Shown: positions 39,337 to 48,732 of the stretch, in pieces | Position numbering within the stretch: the first letter of the stretch is position 1 | Layout of the letters: each line of letters begins with the position of its first letter | Origin: Microbacterium sp. T32 | GTDB taxonomy: Bacteria; Actinomycetota; Actinomycetes; Actinomycetales; Microbacteriaceae | Length of the DNA stretch: 64,000 nucleotides | Assembly (NCBI RefSeq): GCF_001619615.1 | Contig: NZ_LQQP01000009.1 | Location: 1-64,000, forward strand | Direction of reading: 5' to 3' | Program-made: the position numbers and the translations under genes | The notes under the pieces: generated by a model | Told to the model about the DNA's origin: nothing | Database searches by the model: none | The model's input: the letters and a program-made list of their open reading frames with translations, nothing else

Positions 39337-39879
39337 CTACCTCCCTAGTAGCTCAAAGCTGAATACGACGGCGAGCGAACCGGCTGCAGCCGCCAAGACA
39401 CCGAACCCTGCCCAGACCCAGCGGCCGCGATTGGCGATGTCGCGCTCGATCGCGGTCAGCACCGTCTCCTTGTCCCGCACCAGCTCGGCCTCGACAAAGC
39501 CCGCTGAATGCGTGCAGTCCAGGTGCCGATCGACTAGGCGACGCGCTTCGATGCCGGGCCGTTTGCCGGGTCTCAATGCCACCGCGGCACACGCCATTGC
39601 CAGACACGCGAGCACGAGCGAGGCAACCCCGAACCCGCGCGCGAAGCTCCAAAGCTGCGCCGTCGCTGCCGTGATCAGGACGCCCGCAGACACAGCGAGG
39701 AAGGACGCCTTATTGGTGACACCGCTGACACGCGTCGCGGCGTCGGTCATCAACCGATCGAGCTCCTCGTTGAGAAGGCGTACGCGATCAAAACGCATGC
39801 GACGCGCCGCGGACTCCGCAGCGGTGATTGCGTCGCGCTTCTTCCTCATGAAGGTCAGCTTACGGAGCCCTTCCGACAT
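39337..39879 (-). CDS. Small integral membrane protein
   Basis: The 180-residue protein has a basic helical N-terminus (1-45). It has a hydrophobic pair at about 58-105 (KASFLAVSAGVLITAATA and ASLVLACLAMACAAVAL) and a third span near 155-178. A two-helix hairpin after a KAS-x-LA segment is reminiscent of membrane effectors of nucleotide-signalling defence systems. No synthase is nearby, so this is only a resemblance. It heads an operon with the two micro-proteins. Confidence 0.6.
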   Translation of the reverse strand: MSEGLRKLTFMRKKRDAITAAESAARRMRFDRVRLLNEELDRLMTDAATRVSGVTNKASFLAVSAGVLITAATAQLWSFARGFGVASLVLACLAMACAAVALRPGKRPGIEARRLVDRHLDCTHSAGFVEAELVRDKETVLTAIERDIANRGRWVWAGFGVLAAAAGSLAVVFSFELLGR

Positions 39880-40146
39880 CGCCACCCCGTGGTGGCAAAG
39901 CGGAAGTTGCAGGCTCAGTCCGGCGCAACGGTCAAGATCTGCTGGACGCCCACCAGGACGCACAGCGCGCGCCTCCTGCAACTCGGTAAGCGAGCCTCCG
40001 GCCGACTGCAGTTCGCGACAGTTGTCGTTCCGCTGTCAAAGCAGATGCTGATGTGGTCGGAAGCTTCTCGAATCGCCCAAGGCAATATCTGCGCACGACT
40101 ATGAACCATGAGCACAATGCTGACAAGACGCTCGCCGACGTAGAAA
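39880..40146. other. 267-nt intergenic stretch
   Basis: No gene is supported here. It separates two minus-strand units and presumably carries the promoter of the membrane-protein operon; no clear -35/-10 pair was seen. Confidence 0.4.
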
Positions 40147-40686
40147 TTACAACGCGGAAGTGGACAGCCCACCGGCGATGGTGCGGCACTCAATGCGAAG
40201 CGTGTCGAGCTCGGCCAGCGCCAAGGGATTACCTTCACGGTTGAGCAGCGGCAGATGCTCCAGGATTAGCGCCTTCTCCACCGCGCGGACATCCGTCTGG
40301 GGGACTATCGCCCAGCTCACTTCGAGGTGCGCGTTGATCCAGGCCACGATTCGCGCGCGATCCTTGGCCACGAAGCTGAAGTTGTACTGGTTCGCTTTGC
40401 CCACCAGCGATCCCGCCGCTGGGCGGTAGCCCAGCACGGCGCCTATGCTCCGGAAGAAGGTGCCGTGACCGCGGCCGCGTAGCTCGTTGCCGAGCATGCG
40501 CTTCGATAGCGAGGTCGCCTTTCCTAAGTAGACGAGTCGAGATCGGCGCGACGCCAGGTGCGACTCGAACGGCTCGGGCAGCGACGAGCCCACGCGAAGG
40601 CGGATGGCGTAGACGCCAAACTCGTTCGGCACGTCGGCGTCGATGTCACCTGCGGGCCGGAACGAGCTCTCTTTGAGCAGGTTCAT
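40147..40686 (-). CDS. GIY-YIG-like nuclease
   Basis: The 179-residue protein has the GIY-YIG core as FGVYAIRL (residues about 23-30) and LVYLGKATSLSKRM (about 51-64), with downstream Arg and Glu positions. ATG 40686 overlaps the stop of the broken gene upstream (ATGA), so the pair was once one operon. Probably a small DNA nuclease. Confidence 0.75.
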   Translation of the reverse strand: MNLLKESSFRPAGDIDADVPNEFGVYAIRLRVGSSLPEPFESHLASRRSRLVYLGKATSLSKRMLGNELRGRGHGTFFRSIGAVLGYRPAAGSLVGKANQYNFSFVAKDRARIVAWINAHLEVSWAIVPQTDVRAVEKALILEHLPLLNREGNPLALAELDTLRIECRTIAGGLSTSAL

Positions 40687-42105
40687 GATGCGTCGGCGTC
40701 CGTCGAATCGTCTCTGTTGCCGCGACGCATCTTCGACGCGATGGTGCTCGATACTTTGCCCGCGGTGTCCTTCACGTTGTGCGCAAAATCGACGCTCAAG
40801 GACGCGACCGCTTCTGCTCTACTTGCGCCGAGCCTCCCGACCGTCTGAACTCTCGCAGCGCCGGCCTCGACCGCCGCTTCCCGCGCTTCGATGGCCGCGG
40901 TGCCCCAGCGCTTCTTCTTCATGTCCACGCGGCTGTCTGTGATGCCAAGCGTCTCGTGGAAGACCAGCACGTCGGCACCGACCTCGTTGCTGGAACGCAC
41001 GACCTCGCCGGGCTTGAACGGATGGAAGAGCACCTTGTTGCTCGCCGTGACCGCTGCGGCATCCATTCGCGCCAGTAGCCGCTCCGTACTCTTCGCGATC
41101 AGATCACGGCGCTTCGCGCGGCCAGCCTGGATGGCTTCGCGGTGCCGGTCGAGATCGCCTGGGATGGAGTCGAGCATACGGTCGAGCTCTATCACGGCCA
41201 GACCGTCTTGGAGCTGGAAGCAGCGTGCCAGAACGGCCAGCCACTCCTCAACCTCGCGTTCGGCGTACTTCGCGACCTCGGCGATATCGCCGACGGGTGA
41301 CTTCTTCTCCAGCTTCTCGGCCAGAGCATCGAGACGGCGGAGGGCGTAGGACTACGTCTCCGCGATGATCTGTGCGGCACCGTGCAGGCTCGACCACGTC
41401 ACTTCGGAGACACGGCCGACGCGCTCGCGCTTGAGCATGGCGTCGTCGATCGCGAGCCCAACGCCGATCATGCGGGCGAGCGCGCCGTCCTTCTGTGCCC
41501 GCAAGGTGTCGTCGACCTTCTCGTCGATCACAGCCAAGTGATCCGTAATCTCCTGCATGGTCTGCTGCATGGCGAGCTGGGCCATGATGCCCGCGGCGCC
41601 CGCCAGCATCGCCGGGTTGGCGAGCATTGAGCCGACCGTGCCGGGCTTCACAAACTCGAGGATGCTCGATCTTGCCCTTGCTCGTGGTCACGATGGCCCG
41701 GCTGACGCTGTCCGACGAGCCCTTCATTGCGTTCCCGAGCTTGAGCGCCTTGGCCGACTCTTCAGTGAGTTTCACCCAGCGACCGGCGCTCGCGGCGACC
41801 TCGGATCCGCCCTTCGCTGCCGCGGAGCGACGTTGTCGGCTGATGTTCTCGTACTGCTCCGGCGACATCGGGATCGGCGGGCAGCAGTAGCCGCAGTGGG
41901 TGGCGCGAGATCCCGACATGCTCCAGCGGTGCGCGTCGCAGGCCGGACGCATCTCCTTGTACTTCGCCTGATCGGCGTCATACTCAACCTTTTGCTCCGG
42001 TATGAGGTACATTGTGCCTGGCCAGTTGCCGAGGGTGTCGATCACGGGTAGCCCCCAGCCTCGACATGGCTCGTCGGCCACTGCCTGCTCGTGGGTCAAA
42101 TACAT
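40683..42105 (-). pseudogene. Broken gene, about 473 codons, one frameshift and one amber
   Basis: The first part (from ATG 42105, MYLTHEQAVADEP) reads to about 41670. It contains CDAHRWSMSGSRATHCGYCC, a possible zinc site. The frame then changes at GAG-C-ATC (41651-41672) into EFVKPGTVGSMLANP. At 41352-41354 a TAG interrupts ...IIAET*SYALRRLDALAEK, after which the same frame runs to the stop at 40683. Removing one base and reading the TAG through gives a continuous protein, so this is a decayed single gene. No family recognised. Confidence 0.8.
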
Positions 42106-42117
42106 CCCATTCTCTCG

Positions 42118-42231
42118 CTACTCGCGCCGCTTCGCCTCGCCGCGGTGCGCTCTCGCCTCCTCATTGAGCGCGTTCGTCATCTGACGCTTGGCCGCACGCT
42201 CTGCCTTCTGCTCATCCGTCAGCTTCGGCAT
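42118..42231 (-). CDS. Short basic ORF in frame with the broken gene
   Basis: The 37-codon reading MPKLTDEQKAERAAKRQ ... EAKRRE ends in TAG (42118-42120). GGAG lies 6 nt before ATG 42231. It is in frame with MYLTHEQ at 42105, only four codons after the stop. It is either a separate small coupled gene or the amputated N-terminus of the pseudogene. The helical KAERAAKRQ pattern fits either. Confidence 0.45.
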   Translation of the reverse strand: MPKLTDEQKAERAAKRQMTNALNEEARAHRGEAKRRE

Positions 42232-42275
42232 CCGGCGCTCCTCTCGATGTCCGAGGCCTGGCGCACACTGATCGC

Positions 42276-42554
42276 GTGGCGGACCTCTGTACGAAGAACG
42301 GCCGTCCGCTTCGGCGCGGCGGTGCCAAGTAGTTTGCGCGCTCGGGGACGTACGTGGGCAAGATCAAGGGCGACTACGTCTTCGACCCGTCGGGCCGCCA
42401 CGCAGGCATCATCGTGGGGGAGCGGGTCGTTTTCCGTTCAACGCACTCGGCCCATATTTCGAGCCCGTCTGTCTCGGCGAACCGCGCCGGGAGTGCGAGC
42501 ACCAACCGCGCGGCCTCCGCGACGTAAGGCGACGAGCCTCTGTTCCCGGACTGA
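42276..42554 (+). pseudogene. Decayed beta-flower-like small gene with two in-frame stops
   Basis: The plus-strand reading from GTG 42276 has repeated short beta units (GTYVGKIKGDYVFDPSG, GRHAGIIVGERVVFRST). This resembles small four-fold beta proteins of actinobacterial islands. It is broken by TAG at 42330 and TAA at 42525; after each stop the expected sequence continues in the same frame to TGA 42554. So it is a relic. Confidence 0.6.
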
Positions 42555-42649
42555 CTGCCTAGACACGCCGCACCTAAGTCGATGTGGCAGTTCTTTAAGT
42601 CGCCGCGCTATGCTCATTCTGATCACGGCAGCGACGAGAGGAACCGCAG

Positions 42650-43288
42650 ATGGCGATCCACACCCCGAAGACCCGCGAGGATCTCGCGCGCCTGCTGGAC
42701 CCCATGCGTCTCGAGGCGACTCCGTTCGAGCATGCCGTCGCGGTCGGTGCCGCCGAGAAGCGCACCGTCTCGCCGGCAGCACCCAAGTCTGGTCCTGAGT
42801 ACACACGCTGGATGCGCACGGTCGAGGCGCTGCACGAAGGGCTGATGCTGCTCCGCCGTGGATGGCGGCGGGACGACCCGGACAACCTTCCCTACTTCTC
42901 GCACCCGCAGCTACGGCTCGGCCTCGTCGCCAGCAGCGGCGGCAAGTTCACGGGCGTGGCCTGGGGCAACCCCAGCACCAAGAACGACAAGGGCGTCGCC
43001 TTCGCTCGTCGCGTGGATCTCAACGGCCAGGTCGCCCTTTTCGACCAGCCAACGGGTGACGGCGGCTCGTTCGTGGTCGACGACCTGTGGATCCTGCTCT
43101 ACAACGAGCGCGACGGCATGGTCTACCTCGAGCTGTCGCACCCGATGTCGATGACCGGCAAGAAGATCGATACATGGTCGGAGCGGATCATCTTCCCGCC
43201 GTTCGACCTGGCGCTCGGTGCGTTCTCCTTCGAGGAGATCGACGACGAAGACGAGGGCGACGTCGGCTTCACCGTGACGCGTCGCTGA
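42650..43288 (+). CDS. Hypothetical partner of the ImmA/IrrE protein
   Basis: The 212-residue protein begins MAIHTPKTREDLAR. AGAGGA lies before the ATG. The middle is beta-rich (FTGVAWGNPSTKND, GQVALFDQPTGDGGSFVVDDLWILLYN) and the end acidic (EEIDDEDEGDV). It lies 20 nt before the peptidase gene on the same strand. A target or partner of that peptidase is plausible. No family recognised. Confidence 0.6.
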   Translation: MAIHTPKTREDLARLLDPMRLEATPFEHAVAVGAAEKRTVSPAAPKSGPEYTRWMRTVEALHEGLMLLRRGWRRDDPDNLPYFSHPQLRLGLVASSGGKFTGVAWGNPSTKNDKGVAFARRVDLNGQVALFDQPTGDGGSFVVDDLWILLYNERDGMVYLELSHPMSMTGKKIDTWSERIIFPPFDLALGAFSFEEIDDEDEGDVGFTVTRR

Positions 43289-43308
43289 GACGCGTCTGTT
43301 CCCAGGCC

Positions 43309-44472
43309 ATGAGCACCACCACCTTCGTTCCCGCGCGCCTCAAGATGGCGCGTGCCATTCGCCAGATGACCGCGACCGCTCTCGCGGCTGAAGCCGGTAC
43401 TACTCCGCCGTGGGTGTCGCAGTCCGAGCGCAGCAAAGAAACGCCCAGCCCAGAGCTGATCCGTGAGTTCGCACGCGTCCTCAACTTCCCGGTCGACTTC
43501 TTCTACCGGCCGCTTGAGCAGCTGCCGCCCTCGGATGCCTTCCACTTCCGAGCAACGTCGCGACTCGCCAAGAAGGACGAGGACACCGCGCGGGCGCTGT
43601 CAGCTCTCGCCATGGAGCTTTCGGACTGGATCGAAGACACCTACCGAGCGCCCGACCCAGCGGTGCCCGAGCTGCAGGACCTCATCGGTTCAGACGACGA
43701 GGTCGCACCCGAGCAGGCTGCGGAAGCCCTTCGCGGCGCCTGGGGGCTCGGCGTGGCACCGATCAAAAACCTTCTGCGGCTGCTCGAGTCCAAGGGCGCG
43801 AAGATTTACTCGGCCGGAGGGCCGCTGCAAGCCATCGACGCCTTCTCGTTCCGCCATGGAGCGACGCCGGTCATCTTCCTCAACGTTCATAAGTCCGCCG
43901 AGCGACTGCGCTTCGACCTCGCCCACGAGCTCGGGCACCTCGTCATGCATGGTGGGTCACTGCACATCGAGCCCGGCAAGGAGAAGGAGCTTGCGGCGAA
44001 TGACTTCGCCAGCTCGTTCCTCATGCCGCGCTCGGACGTGTTGGGATCCATCCGCGGCAACTTGATGCTCGAGGACGTTCTCGTTCTCAAGCGGCGTTGG
44101 CGTGTCAGCGCGATGGCCCTCAATCTGCGTGCTCATCGCCTGGGCGTGATTTCGGAGTGGACCTATAGCACGCTTGCGAGGCAGCTTTCGATGGCTGGTT
44201 TCCGCCGCGGTGAGCCAGGATCCGATCTGCGGGTCGAGTCCTCGAGTCTGCTCACTCAGGTCATGAGCGACATGCGCGCGCGCGGAGAAGGATTCTCCGA
44301 CATCGCGCGCGCCCTGAACGTGCGAGCGCAGGACGTCCAGGACCTCATGCTGGGCATCGTGACCTTCGCCATTCAGGGCGACGGCGCCGTGCGCTCGAGG
44401 AGCACGGCCGATCTCCGTGATGCTTCCCTGGCGCCGGTGGCCGACCTGAATGCCCGGCGCGGCTCGAGCTAG
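43309..44472 (+). CDS. XRE-ImmA/IrrE metallopeptidase
   Basis: The 387-residue protein has an N-terminal Cro/C1-like HTH (about 8-62, KMARAIRQMTATALAAEAG). An ImmA/IrrE peptidase domain has the zinc motif HELGH at about 206-210, followed by the helical Glu region KEKELAANDFASSFLMP. Family members cleave phage or element repressors or stress regulators. Its 3' end touches the divergent GIY-YIG remnant. Confidence 0.88.
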   Translation: MSTTTFVPARLKMARAIRQMTATALAAEAGTTPPWVSQSERSKETPSPELIREFARVLNFPVDFFYRPLEQLPPSDAFHFRATSRLAKKDEDTARALSALAMELSDWIEDTYRAPDPAVPELQDLIGSDDEVAPEQAAEALRGAWGLGVAPIKNLLRLLESKGAKIYSAGGPLQAIDAFSFRHGATPVIFLNVHKSAERLRFDLAHELGHLVMHGGSLHIEPGKEKELAANDFASSFLMPRSDVLGSIRGNLMLEDVLVLKRRWRVSAMALNLRAHRLGVISEWTYSTLARQLSMAGFRRGEPGSDLRVESSSLLTQVMSDMRARGEGFSDIARALNVRAQDVQDLMLGIVTFAIQGDGAVRSRSTADLRDASLAPVADLNARRGSS

Positions 44473-45278
44473 TTCCGATTGAGCCCGTGGCGTCGGCTGT
44501 CGAGCGCGTCCTTGAAGTGGCTTTCCGCGATGTCGATGTCCCGCGTTGATGTGGACGGATCGAAAACACGCAGCAGAGTGAAGCGGAAGTTCTTGGGCTC
44601 AACGCGGCGCAGTTCGACGGTGCCGCCGAGCCCGTTGGTCGCGTAGCCGTTCCAGCGCTGTCGAATACCCTCGGCGCCGTCTGCCTTGCCGACGTAATGC
44701 CGGCCGTCCGAGGTGTCGGTGATGAGGTAGACGCCGACGACAGGCGAGAGCGCAGTGCGCCACGAGGCGTAGCGATGCTCGCGCATCACCGCCTGAGGCT
44801 GTACATGGCTTAGGACGAGGCGATCGAAGCCGGGGAACGGAATCGGCTCCGTCTGCAATGCCGATCACGGGATAGCTCGCCGTCGTGCTCGCGTTCATCC
44901 GCCAGGTGCGTAGCGACCTCCACCCATCACGAGCCGCTTGCGAAGGTCTGCCATGTGATTGGACTCGACGACGTCGAAGGTACGCCGGATGTCGTCGTAG
45001 GCGATCTGGCCGCGGTTCTCCACCACGGACCAGAACCGCGCCTGGTCTCCGCCCTCCTTGATGAACACCACCCAGAACCGTGGCGGCACTGCGGGAAACC
45101 GTCGCGTGTCCGAGGATCGCGTCGCGGTGTAGGGCAACATCTCGGCGTCGGTGGAGTCCGCGTGCAGTCCCTGTAGCCCGCTCTCCTCTGGGTCGGTCAC
45201 GAAGGCGTGGCGGATGACAAGCGCCTGTGCGGGGTCGATGCCAGCGTCGATGAGGAGCGGGCCGAGAGTCAAAGCCAT
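44469..45278 (-). pseudogene. GIY-YIG nuclease with two compensating frameshifts
   Basis: The N-terminal part (LLIDAGIDPAQALVIRHAF to DLRKRLVMG) and the C-terminal GIY-YIG part (VVGVYLITDTSDGRHYVGKADGAEGI) lie in the same frame. Between them two TGA codons occur. The missing middle (RTWRMNASTTASYPVIGIA) is read in another frame from about 44920 to 44850. This means one base was lost and one gained. The intact family is a well-spread GIY-YIG protein of about 270 residues. Confidence 0.75.
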
Positions 45279-45323
45279 GAGTCGATCGTGACGTCTTTCC
45301 CGCGCACCCGTGGTTAGGCTCGT

Positions 45324-46064
45324 CTACTGTTTCGCGGCGAGCTGCCCGCGCATGATCTCGACGATGTTGTCGCGGTAGCGCGGCTTTACGCGGTGGCGAG
45401 TTCCTGCCGTCATCTCTTTGACGAGCTTCTCGATCGTTTCGGCGTGATGGAAGCTGCCGCCGACCGCGAAGTAGGCGCGTAGCCCGGAGTCGGGATCGAC
45501 GGGGTACCCCTCGGCGGCGAAGGCCCGAATAAGCTGGACGACGGCGTCCTTGCCGCGGCCGGAGCTGAGGCCGGTGTAGTCCTCATTGTGGATCATCTCA
45601 GCCGCAGCGAGCAGGAGCGGATCGCTCAGCGGGACCGACTCGCCGGGGTGAAGATTAAGCGCGCCGAGGCCATCGAGCCAGGTGCGCACCAGGTCATATC
45701 GCGACCAGATGAGTACGAAGAGCCTGCCGGTCGAGTCGGCCTCGACCGCACGACGAATGGTCTCAAGCTCACGTTGCTCGTACGGGTGCAGCACGACGAC
45801 CGCGTGGTCGATGACCTCGTCTTCGCGCTCCAGGCTGCCGAGCTCGCGGATGTTGAAGACGATCCGATCCGCCTTCTCGGGTGCGATGAACTCGGCGGCT
45901 TCGACGTCGGCGCCGCGGTCGTCGTGGTTGAACTTCTTCACGTCGGTGACTGCAAAGAGATACGGCGGATCGCCGATCCAGTCTCGGATCACGGCGCTCT
46001 GCGGAATCATTGCGGTGCCGTGCTGTCCCCAGTCTTCGCGCACCATGTAAGCAAGCTCAGTCAC
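45324..46064 (-). CDS. Hypothetical protein, operon partner of the HEPN-motif protein
   Basis: The 246-residue protein starts at GTG 46064. Alpha/beta pattern: FVLIWSRYDLVRTWLDGL and LRAYFAVGGSFHHAETIEKLVKEM. The C-terminal half may be a helical recognition domain. It follows the large gene at 46115 after 50 nt on the same strand. No family recognised. Confidence 0.6.
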   Translation of the reverse strand: MTELAYMVREDWGQHGTAMIPQSAVIRDWIGDPPYLFAVTDVKKFNHDDRGADVEAAEFIAPEKADRIVFNIRELGSLEREDEVIDHAVVVLHPYEQRELETIRRAVEADSTGRLFVLIWSRYDLVRTWLDGLGALNLHPGESVPLSDPLLLAAAEMIHNEDYTGLSSGRGKDAVVQLIRAFAAEGYPVDPDSGLRAYFAVGGSFHHAETIEKLVKEMTAGTRHRVKPRYRDNIVEIMRGQLAAKQ

Positions 46065-46114
46065 CCTCTTAGAGTGGCAGTGGCTTCCAACATCGAATCG
46101 AAACGGGCTCTGGC

Positions 46115-48028
46115 TTAGGGCAGCGGCCAGCCCTCGGCTGCAATGCGCTCACGCCAATATGTCGCGGCGTCCTTCCCGGACTTCAGAGCGATGAACTCAT
46201 CGGTCCTTTTAGCAAGTGCTGTCTGCGGATCGGTCACGTCGACGAACGATTCCAGAGCGATGTAGAGCGCCGTGCCGCCAAGGAACTCGGCGTAGTCGCG
46301 CGCCGATTGCACTACTGCGAACGTGGCCGGATTGCCGTGGACGAGGGCATTGCGGATTCGCCGGCGACGGGCCTCGAGCACCTCGCCTTCTGCCTCGTGC
46401 TCAGCAATCAGGGCGCTGTAGGTCGCGTGATCGCTGATGCTCGCAAACATGCGCTCGATCCAGGCGCGTTCGTGTTCGAGTCGGCAGAGCGAGATGAAGT
46501 CGCGCGCCCGATCTGCCAAGAGAAGAATCCAGGGCTGCTTTGGACGGCTAGACATCCACTCGACAGTCAACTCATGCTGCAGGTCACGGTCTTCTCCGCC
46601 GCCCAGCAAGCACATCCCCGCTGCCCGCTGGAGATCGCCGAGCCACCGGGCTTGCGCCCACCGCTCACCAAGCAGGGGGAAGAGCGTATTCGGATCCATC
46701 GCGGCATGCGCAGCCACGTGCTGAACGACCCGGTCGGAGAGCGGGATGACACTGCTGATGTCCGCTTCGGAGGGCTTACGGAGCGCCATGTCCCGGCTGA
46801 AGGGGTGATCCAGCGTGGTCTGCACTTCAATCGCAGCCGCCAAGAACCGCGGAAGCTCTTCGCGCGCCAGAGCATCGGCGATCCGTGGGCCGTGCTCTTC
46901 GATCGCGTCCGACGTCATGCCTGCGCCATAGGTGTCGTCAGGGAATCCCGTGTGATCCCAGACCGCGCGAAGGCCGGAGCCGGCAGGGACTCCGGAGAGC
47001 ACGACAACATGCTCCGCAAGCTGGGGGCGAATCCCACCTGATCGGTGCAGCGCCACGTTGAAGATCACCTCGACGATTGCTATGGCTCGTTCGACGGCGC
47101 CGGCCGCAGTGGTGTTGCCCAGGTCGACGCGGATGAGCGTTTCGACGTGGCGCTTCTCGTCCATTTTCTCTGGAACGCGGAAGGTGTAGCCGCCCTTCAC
47201 GATTTCCCAGAGCTCTTCCTTGTGCTCGAAGTCTTGCCGACCCGGCTCGGCGTTCGGCACCGCCCAGAGTGGCTCGTAGAACGACACGTGTCCGGCGGTG
47301 AGCTGCACGTGCGCGCGCCCTTTGTAACCAAGCCAGACGGCCACCGGTTCGATCGTCGCTGGCGTCGCGATGAACGTGCGCGCCGCGTCGACCCGATCAG
47401 CGAGTACGATTGTGGCCTCGCCAATGAGGTTGTCGTCCGCGTCACGGCCGAACGCCATGATCGACACGAGCCCACGAAATGCCGAGTCAGGTTCCACGCC
47501 TCTGCGTCGTATTTGCTCGAACAGCAGGTCGGCGATGGGCGCGTACTCGCGATGGTGGAGCGTCCGGTCCTGGGCTACGTCGACCAGGTCGTCCCAGCTC
47601 GCGCGCACGGCATCGTCCGACTCCAGCGCCGTGAGGAGGTCTCGTGCCGCACCGAGCAGTGCGTGCCACTCAAGGGCGACGCGGGTGGCGCCTGGTGGCT
47701 CGGACAAGACCGCATTACCACTCGCGGACAGCGCAGCGAACGCGGCGCGGAACGCTGCCAATTCGGAAGCGACGTGGGTGCTGAGATGCGTCCCCATGCT
47801 CGCGACGGACTGTGCGATGTCTCGGTCGAGCGAGTCGCGGTTTGCGCCCTTCCTCCAGGCATCGACACCACTCGCCAGCTCAATCCACTGCACGATTTCC
47901 TCCGCCACCACGGTGAGTGGAAGCACGGTCGAGAACGTATGGCGGCGGTCGAGCGAGGACACCAGCGACTTGAGCCAGTCCGGAGTGTTCTCCGGCCAGT
48001 CGTCTCGGACGTTGTAGTCGATCATCAT
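46115..48028 (-). CDS. Large protein with C-terminal HEPN-like motif
   Basis: The 637-residue soluble protein has a mostly helical N-terminal region (1-170). A mixed domain with WLGYKGRAHVQLTAGHVSFY lies around 205-250. A helical C-terminal part holds RNALVH at 559-564 (R-x4-H). That is the catalytic spacing of HEPN ribonucleases, within IRNALVHGNPATF. GAGG lies before ATG 48028. This architecture is seen in poorly known anti-phage effectors; RNase activity is inference. Confidence 0.65.
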   Translation of the reverse strand: MMIDYNVRDDWPENTPDWLKSLVSSLDRRHTFSTVLPLTVVAEEIVQWIELASGVDAWRKGANRDSLDRDIAQSVASMGTHLSTHVASELAAFRAAFAALSASGNAVLSEPPGATRVALEWHALLGAARDLLTALESDDAVRASWDDLVDVAQDRTLHHREYAPIADLLFEQIRRRGVEPDSAFRGLVSIMAFGRDADDNLIGEATIVLADRVDAARTFIATPATIEPVAVWLGYKGRAHVQLTAGHVSFYEPLWAVPNAEPGRQDFEHKEELWEIVKGGYTFRVPEKMDEKRHVETLIRVDLGNTTAAGAVERAIAIVEVIFNVALHRSGGIRPQLAEHVVVLSGVPAGSGLRAVWDHTGFPDDTYGAGMTSDAIEEHGPRIADALAREELPRFLAAAIEVQTTLDHPFSRDMALRKPSEADISSVIPLSDRVVQHVAAHAAMDPNTLFPLLGERWAQARWLGDLQRAAGMCLLGGGEDRDLQHELTVEWMSSRPKQPWILLLADRARDFISLCRLEHERAWIERMFASISDHATYSALIAEHEAEGEVLEARRRRIRNALVHGNPATFAVVQSARDYAEFLGGTALYIALESFVDVTDPQTALAKRTDEFIALKSGKDAATYWRERIAAEGWPLP

Positions 48029-48269
48029 CGGTGACCTCGGGAGCAGTTCGGGATCGGGTGGAGTTTCGTCATGTCTGTCTAGCACTATGACCGAACTCGT
48101 CCGCGACGAGAACAGCCCACGCGTTGTGCTTTTCACAACGAGCGCGACCGGCGCATTGACGTCGCGATTCTGTTCGTCATACTCAGCAGTCCTCCTCGCC
48201 GGGATGCGGCTTCACCAAGAGGAACCCATGCGGGGTTCGTCGGCCGCGTCCGATGACGAGGCCCACTCG
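48029..48269. other. 241-nt intergenic stretch
   Basis: No gene is supported. It is the divergent gap between the HEPN-motif gene and a degraded plus-strand gene. A weak TTGTG/CACAA hairpin lies near 48124-48138. Confidence 0.4.
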
Positions 48270-48582
48270 TGAGTGAGAACGAACTGCCCGAGGTGCCGGC
48301 CCCGTCGACCCGATGCGGCGACCGCTGCTCTTCGGCGATGTGGTGTTCTCGGGTTCCGGCAACGAGAACGACGGCGACGTGCCGGAGGAGCTCGTGCGCG
48401 ACGTGTTCGAGGCGACGACGTTCTTCATCGACGCGCGGAGTCACGCCGGCCGCATGTGGAGCGAGACGCGCGCCCAATTCAGAAACGTCTTCGACGCGGC
48501 CGTCTGGTGCATGCTTCTCAGCCGATCCACCCGGTCGGGCGTGCAGATCCGTCTGCGCTCCGTCGTGCGGGCTTCCGCCTGA
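48270..48582 (+). pseudogene. Degraded short gene, probable frameshift
   Basis: GTG 48270 reads SENELPEVPAP. One base shift in the GGCCCCGTC run (about 48298-48306) leads into DPMRRPLLFGDVVFSGSG and a helical stretch to TGA 48582. Composition of both parts is protein-like. No family recognised; low certainty. Confidence 0.35.
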
Positions 48583-48732
48583 GCGACGCGTGCTGCCTTG
48601 AGTTTCGGGCTGTCCGAGCTCCCTGAGAGCGGCAAGCGCACCTACCCCTCGTTGGTGCTCAGCGGCTCTCAGCGGAACCATCAGGTTCCCGGCCGCCCGC
48701 ATCAAGGAGGACCGGATAGCTTAGGCCTGTTC

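Noticed and set aside
39880-40146. Short frames in the gap between the membrane gene and the GIY-YIG gene
   Set aside because: No ribosome site, no conserved pattern and overlapping frames on both strands.
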